Shown here in pieces: positions 36,229 to 45,301 of a DNA stretch of 64,000 nucleotides. Made by a program: the position numbers and the translations under genes. The notes under the pieces were generated by a model that saw only the letters and a program-made list of their open reading frames with translations, had not been told where the DNA came from and did not search any database. The stretch comes from Leptotrichia sp. HSP-536 (lineage in GTDB: Bacteria > Fusobacteriota > Fusobacteriia > Fusobacteriales > Leptotrichiaceae). The stretch's first letter is position 1. Every line of letters begins with the position of its first letter. The stretch covers positions 1,178,001-1,242,000 of the forward strand of contig NZ_CP165647.1 in NCBI RefSeq assembly GCF_041199985.1, given 5' to 3'.

Positions 36229-36268
36229 TTGATGTTTTATAAAAAAAGAATTATAATAAATTGTACAA
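36229..36268 (+). promoter_or_regulatory. Promoter and TGTACA operator of the orphan YefM
   Basis: TTGATG (36229-36234), 17 bases, TATAAT (36252-36257). The palindrome TTGTACAA at 36261-36268 lies just past the -10, where autorepressing YefM proteins bind. The same TGTACA core is at 55062-55079. Confidence 0.6.
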
Positions 36269-36290
36269 AAACTATAAAGGAGAGATAAAT

Positions 36291-36545
36291 ATGTTAGTTG
36301 TAAGTTTTTCAACTATGAAAAATAATTTAAAAAGTTATTGTGATAAAGTAGTGAAAGAAAATGAAGATGTGATTGTAACAAGAAAAAATGAAGAAAATAT
36401 AGTTTTAATAAATCTTGAAAAATATAATCAATTTTTGAAAGCAGTCCAAAATGCTGAATATCTTGCAAAAATAGATAGAGGATTTTCTCAGATGAAAAGT
36501 GGAAAAGGACAAGTTCATGATTTAATAGAGGTCGACGATGAATAA
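36291..36545 (+). CDS. YefM/Phd-family antitoxin, orphan
   Basis: 84 residues from ATG 36291 after AAGGAGAGATAAAT. The YefM outline is clear: VVSFSTMKNNLKSYCDKVV, VIVTRKNEENIVLINLEKY and the acidic tail VHDLIEVDDE. It binds DNA through the N-terminus and covers the toxin with the C-terminus. Its toxin gene overlaps but is truncated. Confidence 0.9.
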   Translation: MLVVSFSTMKNNLKSYCDKVVKENEDVIVTRKNEENIVLINLEKYNQFLKAVQNAEYLAKIDRGFSQMKSGKGQVHDLIEVDDE

Positions 36546-36660
36546 ATTATGGACTGATGATGGCTGGGCAGATTATTTATATTGGCAATCTCAAGATAAA
36601 AATTTAGCCGAAGAATTGACGAAACTAACAGGCTTATCTAAAATGGGGTTTTATGGATAA
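36538..36660 (+). pseudogene. Txe/YoeB toxin, truncated
   Basis: 40 codons from ATG 36538, overlapping the antitoxin stop. KLWTDDGWADYLYWQSQDKN matches the YoeB N-terminus (compare the intact gene at 54511), but the frame turns to LTGLSKMGFYG and stops. The catalytic C-terminal half (SRRI and the terminal His/Tyr) is missing. So this antitoxin no longer has an active toxin here. Confidence 0.85.
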
Positions 36661-36701
36661 TTTCTTGCAGAGGACATTATTAAAATTAATTTTTTATAAT
36701 T

Positions 36702-36735
36702 AAAAAGAGTGGATAGTACCACTCTTTTATTTTTT
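36702..36735 (+). terminator. Terminator after orphan yefM
   Basis: AAAAGAGTGG and CCACTCTTTT form a ten-pair stem around ATAGTA, then a T-rich run. Confidence 0.75.
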
Positions 36736-36813
36736 ATATTATTCTTACGTATTTTAGCAAATATTTGAACTTTATGAATATTACTCTTTTAACACAATTA
36801 AAATTAAATTATT

Positions 36814-36968
36814 TAGGGCGTGTCTGAAAACTATCAAAATGATGAATTTTTAATAAATTTTTCCAAAATCAAAAATAATAAATACTGATTTTATCGTGAT
36901 TTGTATAATTTATAAAATTAAAAAAACATTAAATATAACATAGATTTTGAGTTTTCAGACACAGTCTA
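36814..36968. mobile_element. 155-bp MITE related to the IS5-family element
   Basis: Ends TAGGGCGTGTCTGAAAACT and AGTTTTCAGACACAGTCTA are inverted and match the IS at 33322-34270; the right end has two changes near its tip. The inside has no gene and is unrelated to the transposase. It was probably mobilised by the IS transposase. ATTTA flanks suggest a short target duplication. Confidence 0.85.
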
Positions 36969-36970
36969 AT

Positions 36971-38866
36971 TTACTGATTTTCAAATCCACCTGTATAAAG
37001 CTGGTAATAAGTTCCTTTTTGTGCAATCAGTTCATCGTGATTTCCACGCTCGATAATTTTTCCTTGATCAAGTACCATTATCACATCGGAATTTTTGATA
37101 GTTGAAAGCCTGTGGGCGATTACAAAGACTGTTCTTCCCACCATCAACTTATCCATTCCTTCCTGCACGATTTTTTCTGTTCTTGTATCAATGCTTGAAG
37201 TTGCTTCATCCAGAATTAAGACTGGTGGATCAGCAATTGCTGCTCTTGCTATTGACAATAATTGCCGCTGCCCTTGTGAAAGGCTCGAACCATCACCGCT
37301 TAAATAGGTGTCGTAGCCTTGTGGCAAGTGTTTTATAAAATGGTCAGCGTTGGCAAGTTTTGCAGCAGCATACACTTCTTCATCTGTAGCATCAAGTTTT
37401 CCATATCTAATGTTGTCGGCAACTGTTCCAGAGAACAAGTGTGTGTCCTGTAATACAATTCCAAGCGATTCTCTTAAATCTTGTTTTTTTATTTTTTCAA
37501 TGTTAATACCATCATATCGAATTTTTCCAGAGTTAATATCGTAAAATCTGTTAATTAAGTTTGTAATCGTAGTTTTTCCAGCTCCTGTTGCACCAACGAA
37601 GGCAATTTTTTCTCCTGGCTTTGCATAAAGATTGATATTGTGAAGTATTGTCTTTTCATCATTATATCCAAATGTTACATCTTCAAAAACAACATCTCCC
37701 ATTAGTCTTTCATAAGAAATTGTTCCATCAGAATGCGGATATTTCCAAGCCCATGCACCTGTGTGCTTTTCGGTTTCTGTAATGTTTCCATTTTCATCAA
37801 TATTTGCGTTTACAAGAGTTACATAGCCGTTATCTTGTTCAGGTGTCTGATCTAGCAGGTTAAATACCCTTTGAGCTCCAGCCGATGCCAATATTACTGA
37901 TGTTAATTGCTGTGCAATTTGTGAAACAGGCTGGTTTATTACTTTTATAAACTGCAAGAACGATACAAGTCCTCCGATTGTAAAGCCTGCAATATTATTA
38001 AACACAATTATTGAACCAAGAACTGCTGTAAGTACAAAGTTTATATTTCCAAGATTTCCAACAGCAGGGCCTAGAATGTTTGCAAATTTCATAGCATTGT
38101 TCGCCCTGTTAAATAATGCAGTATTTAGTTTGTTAAAACGTTCGTCGGCTTTTTTTTCGTATGAAAATACTTTTACAACTTTCAGTCCTTCTATCATTTC
38201 TTCTACATATCCATTTACGATACCGATATTTCTTTGTTGAGCAGTATAGTTTTTTGAACTTTTTGAAGAAATAGTTTTTGTTGTAATAATCATAATAATA
38301 ATCATTATTACTACGAAAATTGCTAGTGGAATATTTAAGATGAACATTGAAATAAGGACACTTACAATTGTAATAATCGAGGATATTACCTGTGACAGAC
38401 TTTCAACCATCATATTTCTTAAAGCGTCAATATCACTTGAATAAACACTCATTATATCTCCATGTGCATTTGTATCAAAATATTTTATGGGAAGCGACTC
38501 CATATGTATAAACACATCATCCCTTAACCTTTTCAATGTCCCCTGTGCAACATAAATCATAAATATCTCATAAATATACGTACAAATAACAGCTCCACCA
38601 TATACTACTGCCATTTTTAAAATTAGGCTCACAAGCTCATTGATAAAGTTAGGATTATTTTTTCCAATGTTAGGAATAATGATTCCATCAATCAATTCTT
38701 TCGAATACATTGTCCCGATAACCATTCCAAACGAACTCAAACAAATAAATATAATAACAAATAGCGTCTGTATTTTATAATGCTTAAACATGTATCCTAA
38801 TAATCGGATTAATCCTTTTAGCTGATTTCGTGATTGCGAATTTTCAGTTTTTTTATTTTTACTCAT
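36971..38866 (-). CDS. Heterodimeric ABC exporter, catalytic half (LmrD-like)
   Basis: 631 residues: six membrane helices (about 30-330) and an ATPase domain. Walker A GATGAGKTT, signature LSQGQRQLL, Walker B LILDEATSSID with catalytic Glu and the H-loop AHRLS are all competent. About 40 extra residues with repeated Asn/Glu sit between the domains (near 345-390). It starts inside the stop of its partner (TAATG), so both are coexpressed and form one exporter, of multidrug or lipid type. Confidence 0.92.
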   Translation of the reverse strand: MSKNKKTENSQSRNQLKGLIRLLGYMFKHYKIQTLFVIIFICLSSFGMVIGTMYSKELIDGIIIPNIGKNNPNFINELVSLILKMAVVYGGAVICTYIYEIFMIYVAQGTLKRLRDDVFIHMESLPIKYFDTNAHGDIMSVYSSDIDALRNMMVESLSQVISSIITIVSVLISMFILNIPLAIFVVIMIIIMIITTKTISSKSSKNYTAQQRNIGIVNGYVEEMIEGLKVVKVFSYEKKADERFNKLNTALFNRANNAMKFANILGPAVGNLGNINFVLTAVLGSIIVFNNIAGFTIGGLVSFLQFIKVINQPVSQIAQQLTSVILASAGAQRVFNLLDQTPEQDNGYVTLVNANIDENGNITETEKHTGAWAWKYPHSDGTISYERLMGDVVFEDVTFGYNDEKTILHNINLYAKPGEKIAFVGATGAGKTTITNLINRFYDINSGKIRYDGINIEKIKKQDLRESLGIVLQDTHLFSGTVADNIRYGKLDATDEEVYAAAKLANADHFIKHLPQGYDTYLSGDGSSLSQGQRQLLSIARAAIADPPVLILDEATSSIDTRTEKIVQEGMDKLMVGRTVFVIAHRLSTIKNSDVIMVLDQGKIIERGNHDELIAQKGTYYQLYTGGFENQ

Positions 38867-40605
38867 TACTTGTCACTCCCTTCTGTCTGGGATTCATAAA
38901 CTTCACGGTATACCTTGCTTGTTTTAAGCAATTCATCGTGTGTCCCTGCCGCTGTGATAATTCCATCTTCCAGAACTAATATTTTATCAGAATCTTTTAT
39001 TGATGATACTCTTTGACCAATAATAATTTTTGTAATGTGTGGCAATTCATTTTTGAAGGCTTCTCTTATTAATTTGTCTGTTTTTGTATCAACTGCGCTT
39101 GTAGAATCATCTAAAATTAATATTTTAGGAGATTTTAGCAAGGCTCTGGCAATACATAGCCTTTGTCTTTGCCCTCCAGACACATTCGCTCCGCCACGTT
39201 CAATACGAGTGTCGTATTTTTTAGGGAATTTTTGAATAAACTCATCAGCTTGTGCCAATTTGCAGACATGTTCCATTTCCTCATCAGTTGCATTCTCATT
39301 TCCCCAACGTAAATTATCCTTTATAGTTCCTGAAAACAGTACATTTTTTTGAAGAACCATCGCCACATTATCCCGAAGCGTCTTTATATCATAATCCTTT
39401 ACGTTCACTCCGCCAACTAAAAGTTCCCCATCTAGAACATCATACAATCTTGGAATCAACTGAACAAGAGCCGATTTTGCACTTCCAGTTCCCCCAATAA
39501 TTCCAATAGTTTCTCCAGACTTTATTTCCAGATTTATTTTTGTCAAATTCAGAACATCAGGATTGTTGCTGTAACTGAAATTAACGTTTTTAAACACGAT
39601 TGAACCATCTTTTACCTCTGTTATCCCATTTTCAGGATTTTTAATACTTGGCTCCTCATCCAGCACCATAACAATTCTATCTCCAGACGCTCTTGAAAAC
39701 ACAATATTCACAAGCATCATTGCAAGCATAAGAAGGCTCATAAGAATATTAGTTGTATAAGCAAAAAGACTTGTAAGCTGCCCAGTTGTCAGCTCATTTA
39801 CAACAATCATCTTTGCTCCAAACCATGAAAGCAGTAAAATGCATCCAAATACTGTTATCTGCATTACAGGAGATACAAATATTATAATCTTTTCTCCTTT
39901 TAAAAACATATTTTTCAAATTTTCAGTAGCTTTCTTAAACTTATTAGTTTCATATTTTTCACGAATATACGCTTTCACAACTCGAATACCGTTTATATTT
40001 TCCTGAAGGCTAGAATTTATATCATCATATTTTCTAATTGCAGCTGTAAAAATTGGATGCACCTTAAAAATAATAAAAGCTAAAAAACTTCCTAAAAATA
40101 AAACTGCAACAATAAATATCATTGACAATTTTGGACTTATCATAAATGACATAAATATAGCAACGCACATCATAAGAGGAGCTCTTACAAATCCTCTAAT
40201 CAAAAGCTGAAACGAATTCTGAATATTGTTTACGTCTGTTGTAAATCTTGTAATAAGTCCAGCTGTAGAAAATTTGTCAATATTTGTAAATGAAAACGAC
40301 TGTATTTTGGAAAACAAGCTTTTTCTCAAATTTTTAGCAAATCCCGCTGAAGCATAGGAAGCATATTTACTCGCCCTTATTCCGCAAAATAGCGACAACA
40401 TTGCCACTCCAAATGTTGCAAGCCCCATTATAACAATAAATTTCATATCCCCGTTACCGTTATTTCCATTCAGTCCGTTATCTATAATCACAGCCATAAG
40501 TGTCGGAATGAGCATTTCAAAAACGACTTCTATTCCAATAAATATAGGCGAAATCAATGCACTTTTTTTAAATTCTCCAAGATTGGAAAATAATTTTTTT
40601 AACAT
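38866..40605 (-). CDS. Heterodimeric ABC exporter, degenerate half (LmrC-like)
   Basis: 579 residues with six membrane helices and an ATPase domain. The Walker A is GGTGSAKS, the signature VSGGQRQRL is canonical, but Walker B reads LILDDSTSAVD: Asp stands where the catalytic Glu should be, and the H-loop position is Gln (IIGQRVS). This asymmetry is typical of heterodimeric exporters such as LmrCD/BmrCD with one inactive site. It precedes and overlaps the catalytic subunit gene. Confidence 0.92.
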   Translation of the reverse strand: MLKKLFSNLGEFKKSALISPIFIGIEVVFEMLIPTLMAVIIDNGLNGNNGNGDMKFIVIMGLATFGVAMLSLFCGIRASKYASYASAGFAKNLRKSLFSKIQSFSFTNIDKFSTAGLITRFTTDVNNIQNSFQLLIRGFVRAPLMMCVAIFMSFMISPKLSMIFIVAVLFLGSFLAFIIFKVHPIFTAAIRKYDDINSSLQENINGIRVVKAYIREKYETNKFKKATENLKNMFLKGEKIIIFVSPVMQITVFGCILLLSWFGAKMIVVNELTTGQLTSLFAYTTNILMSLLMLAMMLVNIVFSRASGDRIVMVLDEEPSIKNPENGITEVKDGSIVFKNVNFSYSNNPDVLNLTKINLEIKSGETIGIIGGTGSAKSALVQLIPRLYDVLDGELLVGGVNVKDYDIKTLRDNVAMVLQKNVLFSGTIKDNLRWGNENATDEEMEHVCKLAQADEFIQKFPKKYDTRIERGGANVSGGQRQRLCIARALLKSPKILILDDSTSAVDTKTDKLIREAFKNELPHITKIIIGQRVSSIKDSDKILVLEDGIITAAGTHDELLKTSKVYREVYESQTEGSDK

Positions 40606-40661
40606 CTAAATAAACATCTCTTTCTTTTTTATTTTTCAAATTTATTTATTAGTATAAATTT

Positions 40662-40746
40662 AAAAGCACGAAACTTTATAGAATAAAATTTAAACCTTAA
40701 TTACAAGATTTTATTTTATATCTATTAAATTTCAGTGCTTTTTTTA
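40662..40746. terminator. Bidirectional terminator-like stem upstream of ABC genes
   Basis: AAAGCAC and GTGCTTT with flanking GAAA/TTTC pairs enclose a long AT-rich loop; T run on both strands. It separates the esterase gene from the ABC pair. Confidence 0.5.
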
Positions 40747-40761
40747 TTTACTATTTATTTT

Positions 40762-41499
40762 TTATAAATTCAAATGCTCCATAAAATATCTTATTTGTAT
40801 TCTCCACCAGTCCCAGTCGTGAGCTACATCATAGCCCCAGAAATCAGTCCATGCTGGAACCTGTTTTTCATAAAGGATGTGTGCAAGTTCTCTGTTGCTA
40901 GGAAGAAGTTCTCCTTCCCAGGCCCCCTGTCCGATACATACTATGATATTTTTTTGTCTGTAAATATCTAGATAAGGATGATTCCACGGCATGTTTCTTA
41001 AAAAGTCAACAACTGAATTATTGTAAACTAAATCATCTTTGTAATCTCCAAAAAACATTGACGCATCAAACATTCCACTTAGGGAAATCAATGTGTCAAA
41101 TAAGTCGGGCCTTCTGAAAAATGCTATTCCCGCATGAGCTCCTCCCATGCTGCACCCTGTAACAATAATATCATTTCTCCAGGAAATATCCTGTATCCTT
41201 GGTACAAATTCATTTGTAATATAATTAAAGTATTTTTCCTGCATTTCTATTCTGTATCTTGGATCTCCGTAAATGTCTGACCAGCTCTCAGTGTCAACAC
41301 TTCCAACACAGAATAATTGCAGTCTTCCTTGCTCAATATAGTCTGACAGCACATTTATCATTCCAAACTCTTCATACTGGCTGTAGTGTCCATCTTGCGT
41401 AGGAAAAACCAGAACAGGTTTTCCTGAGTGTCCGTATCTTATAAACTCCATTTCTCTTCCTAGATTATGACTGTATTCTTTTCTGTACTCTACTTGCAT
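40762..41499 (-). CDS. Alpha/beta-hydrolase esterase (COG4947-like)
   Basis: 245 residues. Nucleophile Ser117 in TGCSMGGAHAG and the catalytic His227 in YDVAHDWDWW; Asp probably in the strand before. PVLVFPTQDGHYSQYEEFGM is typical of this esterase group. 27 bases after the ATP-grasp gene, same strand, so one operon. AAGGAG precedes the ATG. Substrate unknown; pairing suggests it acts on a product of the ligase. Confidence 0.85.
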   Translation of the reverse strand: MQVEYRKEYSHNLGREMEFIRYGHSGKPVLVFPTQDGHYSQYEEFGMINVLSDYIEQGRLQLFCVGSVDTESWSDIYGDPRYRIEMQEKYFNYITNEFVPRIQDISWRNDIIVTGCSMGGAHAGIAFFRRPDLFDTLISLSGMFDASMFFGDYKDDLVYNNSVVDFLRNMPWNHPYLDIYRQKNIIVCIGQGAWEGELLPSNRELAHILYEKQVPAWTDFWGYDVAHDWDWWRIQIRYFMEHLNL

Positions 41500-41526
41500 T
41501 CTTTCTCCTTATAATTTTCTTTATTC

Positions 41527-42732
41527 CTATTCTTCAGTTTTTTTATGCACAAAGCTTGTAAACTCTTCCATTTGCTCTTTTTCAGAAAATTTTGCCGTGT
41601 ACATGTAATTTCCCATAGCTTCTGCAAATACATCCGGCATTCTTTCATCCATTACAATTGTATTTCCATATTTTTGCTTAATTTCATCATGTGAATGTAT
41701 ATAATTTTTGTTATCACGACGGCTGGCATAAACACAGTAATTTTTTTCCATATCTTCATTTAATTCAGCCTTTTCAATTTTGTCAAAAGCTATCATGTCT
41801 GCCCAGATTTGATAAACATCTGTGTTATTAGCGTAATTATACATATCAGGAGTATATCCACCTGCAGGACGCATATTTGCTTCAAGTGCGATGTAATCTC
41901 CTTCTTTTCCAAGACCCTTTTTGTCACTTTTTAGTTTGAAAAATTCCAAATGAACAAATCTGCTTTTTACTCCAAAGCCTTTAACTGAACGTCTTCCAGC
42001 TTCCAGTAATTTTTCAGGCATTTCTTTTTCTACATAATAAAATACATCCAGTCCTTTGTTTACAACATCCATAATTGCAGGCTCAACTATTCCAGTTTCA
42101 AAAATAGGTTCACCTTTAGAATCAATAATTGCATCATAAGATACAAGTTCCCCATCAACATATTCTTCCATAATATATTTTACATCTTTGTTACGATTTT
42201 CAAAAAATTCCTTTAAGCCATTTTCATCTTTAATTTTTTTCGTATCGCTTGCACCTACACCATTATCAGGCTTAGTAACTACTGGATACCCAACTTTTTC
42301 AATGAATTTTTTAGCTTTTACAAGCGTTGTAACCAATGAATAGTCGCAAAACGGTACATCAGCTTTCTTATATGCTTTTTTCATTTTCGATTTTTCTTTA
42401 ATATTAGCAACTTTATCAGCTTTTATTCCTGATGTGATATTAAAATCAGAACGAAGTTTAGCATCTTGTGCAAGCCAATATTCATTATTCGATTCAAGCC
42501 AGTCTATTTTTCCGTATTTATGAGTAAAGAAAGCAACTGCCTTCAAAACTTCATCATAATTTTCAAGATTAGAAACCTTGTAATATTCAGTCAAACTTTC
42601 TTTCAATCTTTCATCTAATGCATCATATTCCACGTCTGCAATCCCTAATACAGTAATTCCATTTTGTTTCAATCTGTTACAAAATTCAGTATTAGTTTTT
42701 GGAAATTGTGGTGAAATATAAATAAAATTCAT
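41527..42732 (-). CDS. ATP-grasp ligase
   Basis: 401 residues from ATG 42732, with AAGGAGATGAATATT in front. Residues 1-100 form a preATP-grasp domain. The ATP-grasp core shows YPVVTKPDNGVGAS, KYIMEEYVDGELVSYDA, and EANMRPAGGYTPDM (metal-binding acids and Asn/Arg). Such enzymes join a carboxylate to an amine or thiol through acyl phosphate. Partner esterase follows directly. The specific substrate cannot be read. Confidence 0.88.
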   Translation of the reverse strand: MNFIYISPQFPKTNTEFCNRLKQNGITVLGIADVEYDALDERLKESLTEYYKVSNLENYDEVLKAVAFFTHKYGKIDWLESNNEYWLAQDAKLRSDFNITSGIKADKVANIKEKSKMKKAYKKADVPFCDYSLVTTLVKAKKFIEKVGYPVVTKPDNGVGASDTKKIKDENGLKEFFENRNKDVKYIMEEYVDGELVSYDAIIDSKGEPIFETGIVEPAIMDVVNKGLDVFYYVEKEMPEKLLEAGRRSVKGFGVKSRFVHLEFFKLKSDKKGLGKEGDYIALEANMRPAGGYTPDMYNYANNTDVYQIWADMIAFDKIEKAELNEDMEKNYCVYASRRDNKNYIHSHDEIKQKYGNTIVMDERMPDVFAEAMGNYMYTAKFSEKEQMEEFTSFVHKKTEE

Positions 42733-42877
42733 AATATTCATCTCCTTCTATTATTTAAATTTAATATCATTACTTTTGACTAAAAAAATAGTTTATGTAT
42801 TATTATAGCATAATTCTTTGCAAAATGTAAATATTATTATTTTTTACTCTGTTCTTTTATCATTTTTATTTTAAATT

Positions 42878-42905
42878 TTGAAAAATCAATAACTTGTGTT
42901 ATAAT
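42878..42905 (+). promoter_or_regulatory. Promoter of the DUF5362-like gene
   Basis: TTGAAA at 42878-42883, 16 bases, TATAAT at 42900-42905 with an extended TGT just before it. Confidence 0.6.
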
Positions 42906-42946
42906 AAACATCTAAAGATTAAAAAAAATAAGAAGGAGGTTTTCAT

Positions 42947-43519
42947 ATGAGTTTTGAAAATAATGAGAATGAGAATAAAATAGTTGAAACAACTGAACTA
43001 GAAAATACGCCAGAAGAAATAAATAAAATTACAGATAATTTTTTTGAGAAAAATTATAAATCTACTGCATCTGCTAATTTTAATAACAATTTTAATAATA
43101 GCAACGGTAACTTTTCAAGTTTTTCAGGAAGTGCAAGTAACTTTGGTTCAACTGCAACTGGTTCAATTAATTTGACTTTGGATGCAAATACAACCAAAAA
43201 CATAAAATTTATTGCAATGGTAATAAAAATTTTTTCAGTTTTGGGAATAATTTCAGGTGTTTTCCAACTATTATTTTTTTTCATTGGAGTTTTTACCATT
43301 TTAATATCAATAAAATTCCTTAAAGCTGCAACTGCTCTGGAAGAAGCCCTTTACGCAAAAGATGAAAATAAATTGAAATTATATTTCAGCGAACAGGCAA
43401 AAGGCTTTAAACTTTATATAATTTTTATTATTGTTACAATGGTGCTAGCTATTCTTTTCTATGCAATAGTTATCGTATTTGCTCTTTTAAATACTTCAAA
43501 TACTTCGCCAAGTATTTAA
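42947..43519 (+). CDS. DUF5362-like membrane protein
   Basis: 190 residues after AAGGAGG. The N-terminal 80 residues are disordered, rich in Asn, Ser and Gly (NNFNNSNGNFSSFSGSASNF). Residues 85-130 and 155-185 are membrane helices; between them LKAATALEEALYAKDENKL matches DUF5362 proteins. Function unknown. Confidence 0.7.
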   Translation: MSFENNENENKIVETTELENTPEEINKITDNFFEKNYKSTASANFNNNFNNSNGNFSSFSGSASNFGSTATGSINLTLDANTTKNIKFIAMVIKIFSVLGIISGVFQLLFFFIGVFTILISIKFLKAATALEEALYAKDENKLKLYFSEQAKGFKLYIIFIIVTMVLAILFYAIVIVFALLNTSNTSPSI

Positions 43520-43537
43520 AATAAAAAAATAATCTAT

Positions 43538-43599
43538 AAAAAATTCCAAACTTAATTATTTACTATAAGAGATAGATAAAAATGGATGGAATTTTTTTA
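43538..43599 (+). terminator. Terminator after DUF5362-like gene
   Basis: AAAAATTCCA and TGGAATTTTTTT pair around a 38-base loop and run into T. Confidence 0.55.
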
Positions 43600-43652
43600 T
43601 TGCTAATAATTATTTACTTAATTACTAAATTTTTATTATTGTACTAAAAATT

Positions 43653-44570
43653 TTAAATACTTGAAATTATTACCGTCTTTATTTTTTCTATTCCATCATA
43701 AGTCGGATTAAATATAACTCCCCATATCAAATTTGGATTTTTATCTTTTATAATGCTTGAAATTTTTTCCGTTATTATTCCGATATCTGACAACGAGACA
43801 CTATGTCCCGCAGTAAAACTTATTAAAATTTTCTTAGCATTTTCCAATTTTCCTTCAAATAGATTATTTTTCATCAACTGTTCAATTATATTGTCTACCG
43901 CTTTATCGCCTGTACCTTCTCCTACACGAATAATTACATCTTTAGAATTATTCAAAACAGATTTTATATCTAAAAAATCAATATTCATAAAACCAACTTC
44001 AGTAAGAATATTTACAATTCCTTCAATTCCTTCTTTTATAAGAATATTTACTTGTTTATATGCCATTTCAAGAGGTTCTTTTCTATCTATATGATTATAT
44101 AATTTTTCATTTGGAATTACTATCAAACTATTAGTATTTTTTTCAATTTTTTTCATTCCAGCATTTGCAATTTTTAAAATTTCAAATCCTTCTAAATAAA
44201 ATGGACGTGCAATAATACTTATAGTAAAAATTCTTAACTTTTTTGCTATTTCAAGAATAACAGGAGTTATTCCACTACCAGTAGCCCCACCAATTCCAGA
44301 AATTAAAAATAGAATATTTGTACCTTTTAATAAATTATGAAATTGTCTTTCACATTGAAATGCAACTCTTTCAGCTAAATCTCTCCCACATTTTGGGACT
44401 CCCGTATCTAAAAATATTTTTTGCTCAGCCCGACTCATATTGGAATTTTTACTATCTGTATCAATTGTTATATATTCCACATTTCTTACTCTTGAAACTA
44501 TCATAAAATTGACAAAATTTATTCCCATTCCGCCAATTCCAATAACTTTTATGTTTATTCTCTCTTTCAT
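43653..44570 (-). CDS. Divergent FtsZ-like GTPase
   Basis: 305 residues. The N-terminal strand KVIGIGGMGINFVN (8-21) and the T4-type loop GGATGSGITP (94-103) match FtsZ/tubulin, but the usual GGGTGTG is altered to GGATGSG. The T7 loop region NIDFLDIKSVLNN keeps the catalytic Asp position, so GTP hydrolysis between subunits is possible. It lacks the C-terminal linker and FtsA/ZipA-binding peptide of cell-division FtsZ (about 350-400 residues). So probably a paralogue with another filament role rather than the main FtsZ. Confidence 0.82.
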   Translation of the reverse strand: MKERINIKVIGIGGMGINFVNFMIVSRVRNVEYITIDTDSKNSNMSRAEQKIFLDTGVPKCGRDLAERVAFQCERQFHNLLKGTNILFLISGIGGATGSGITPVILEIAKKLRIFTISIIARPFYLEGFEILKIANAGMKKIEKNTNSLIVIPNEKLYNHIDRKEPLEMAYKQVNILIKEGIEGIVNILTEVGFMNIDFLDIKSVLNNSKDVIIRVGEGTGDKAVDNIIEQLMKNNLFEGKLENAKKILISFTAGHSVSLSDIGIITEKISSIIKDKNPNLIWGVIFNPTYDGIEKIKTVIISSI

Positions 44571-44719
44571 ACCAAAATCCCACTCTTGCAGACATGAATT
44601 ATATGTGCAAATCTCCCTTCTATTAAAAATTATATAGTGTTGAAATTAAATTTTATAAGTATATTTTAGCAAATTAAAGGGGGTATTTCAAGGATAGAAT
44701 TTAATTACTAAATTTATAT

Positions 44720-45283
44720 TTATTCCCAAAATTCCCAAATCTCTCTCCCATATTCAAACAGCCACCCCGGCGTAACATACTCTCTCTGTTCATCATATCT
44801 CTTTTGAATTTTATCTATTTTTTTATTTAAAACTTGATCATCTTTATAATAATTTTTTATAATGTATTTTAATATTTCAAAGCAAAAATGTGAACAAATT
44901 GTCGCACTTTTATTAAAACTTCCTTTTACATATTTTTCATTTCCAAATCCAAATCCGCCTATTGTAAAAATTTTCATATCTTTGTCGTAATTATTTTTTT
45001 CAAAGTAATTTTCTATATAATTTTGAATTTTGTAAAATTCTCCACTTGGAAATTTTATTTCAAAAATTTTTGCACGATTTTCTAAATAAGTTGTCGTTTC
45101 CAAACGGTCAGGCAAATACCATTTCATTTTACCATTTTTGTTTAAAGTTTCGGAATAATCATAAACGGTATTGCCTACGATTAATTCACAATGGACAAAG
45201 TCTGATTTTGTTACATTTTTTATAATTTTTTCTACAATATTTTTATCATTTCCACGACAAAATGAAATAAATATTCGCTCCAT
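44720..45283 (-). CDS. Permuted papain-like (YiiX-like) protein
   Basis: 187 residues with no signal peptide. FISFCRGNDKN at the start, a His in DFVHCELIVGNTVYDYS and a later Cys in ATICSHFCFEIL give the His-before-Cys order of permuted NlpC/P60 peptidases. Identification is weaker than for the gene at 34511. It lies 18 bases after the frameshifted GTPase gene on the same strand and could be its operon partner. Confidence 0.55.
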   Translation of the reverse strand: MERIFISFCRGNDKNIVEKIIKNVTKSDFVHCELIVGNTVYDYSETLNKNGKMKWYLPDRLETTTYLENRAKIFEIKFPSGEFYKIQNYIENYFEKNNYDKDMKIFTIGGFGFGNEKYVKGSFNKSATICSHFCFEILKYIIKNYYKDDQVLNKKIDKIQKRYDEQREYVTPGWLFEYGREIWEFWE

Positions 45284-45301
45284 TTTTATTTTTCACCTCG
45301 T

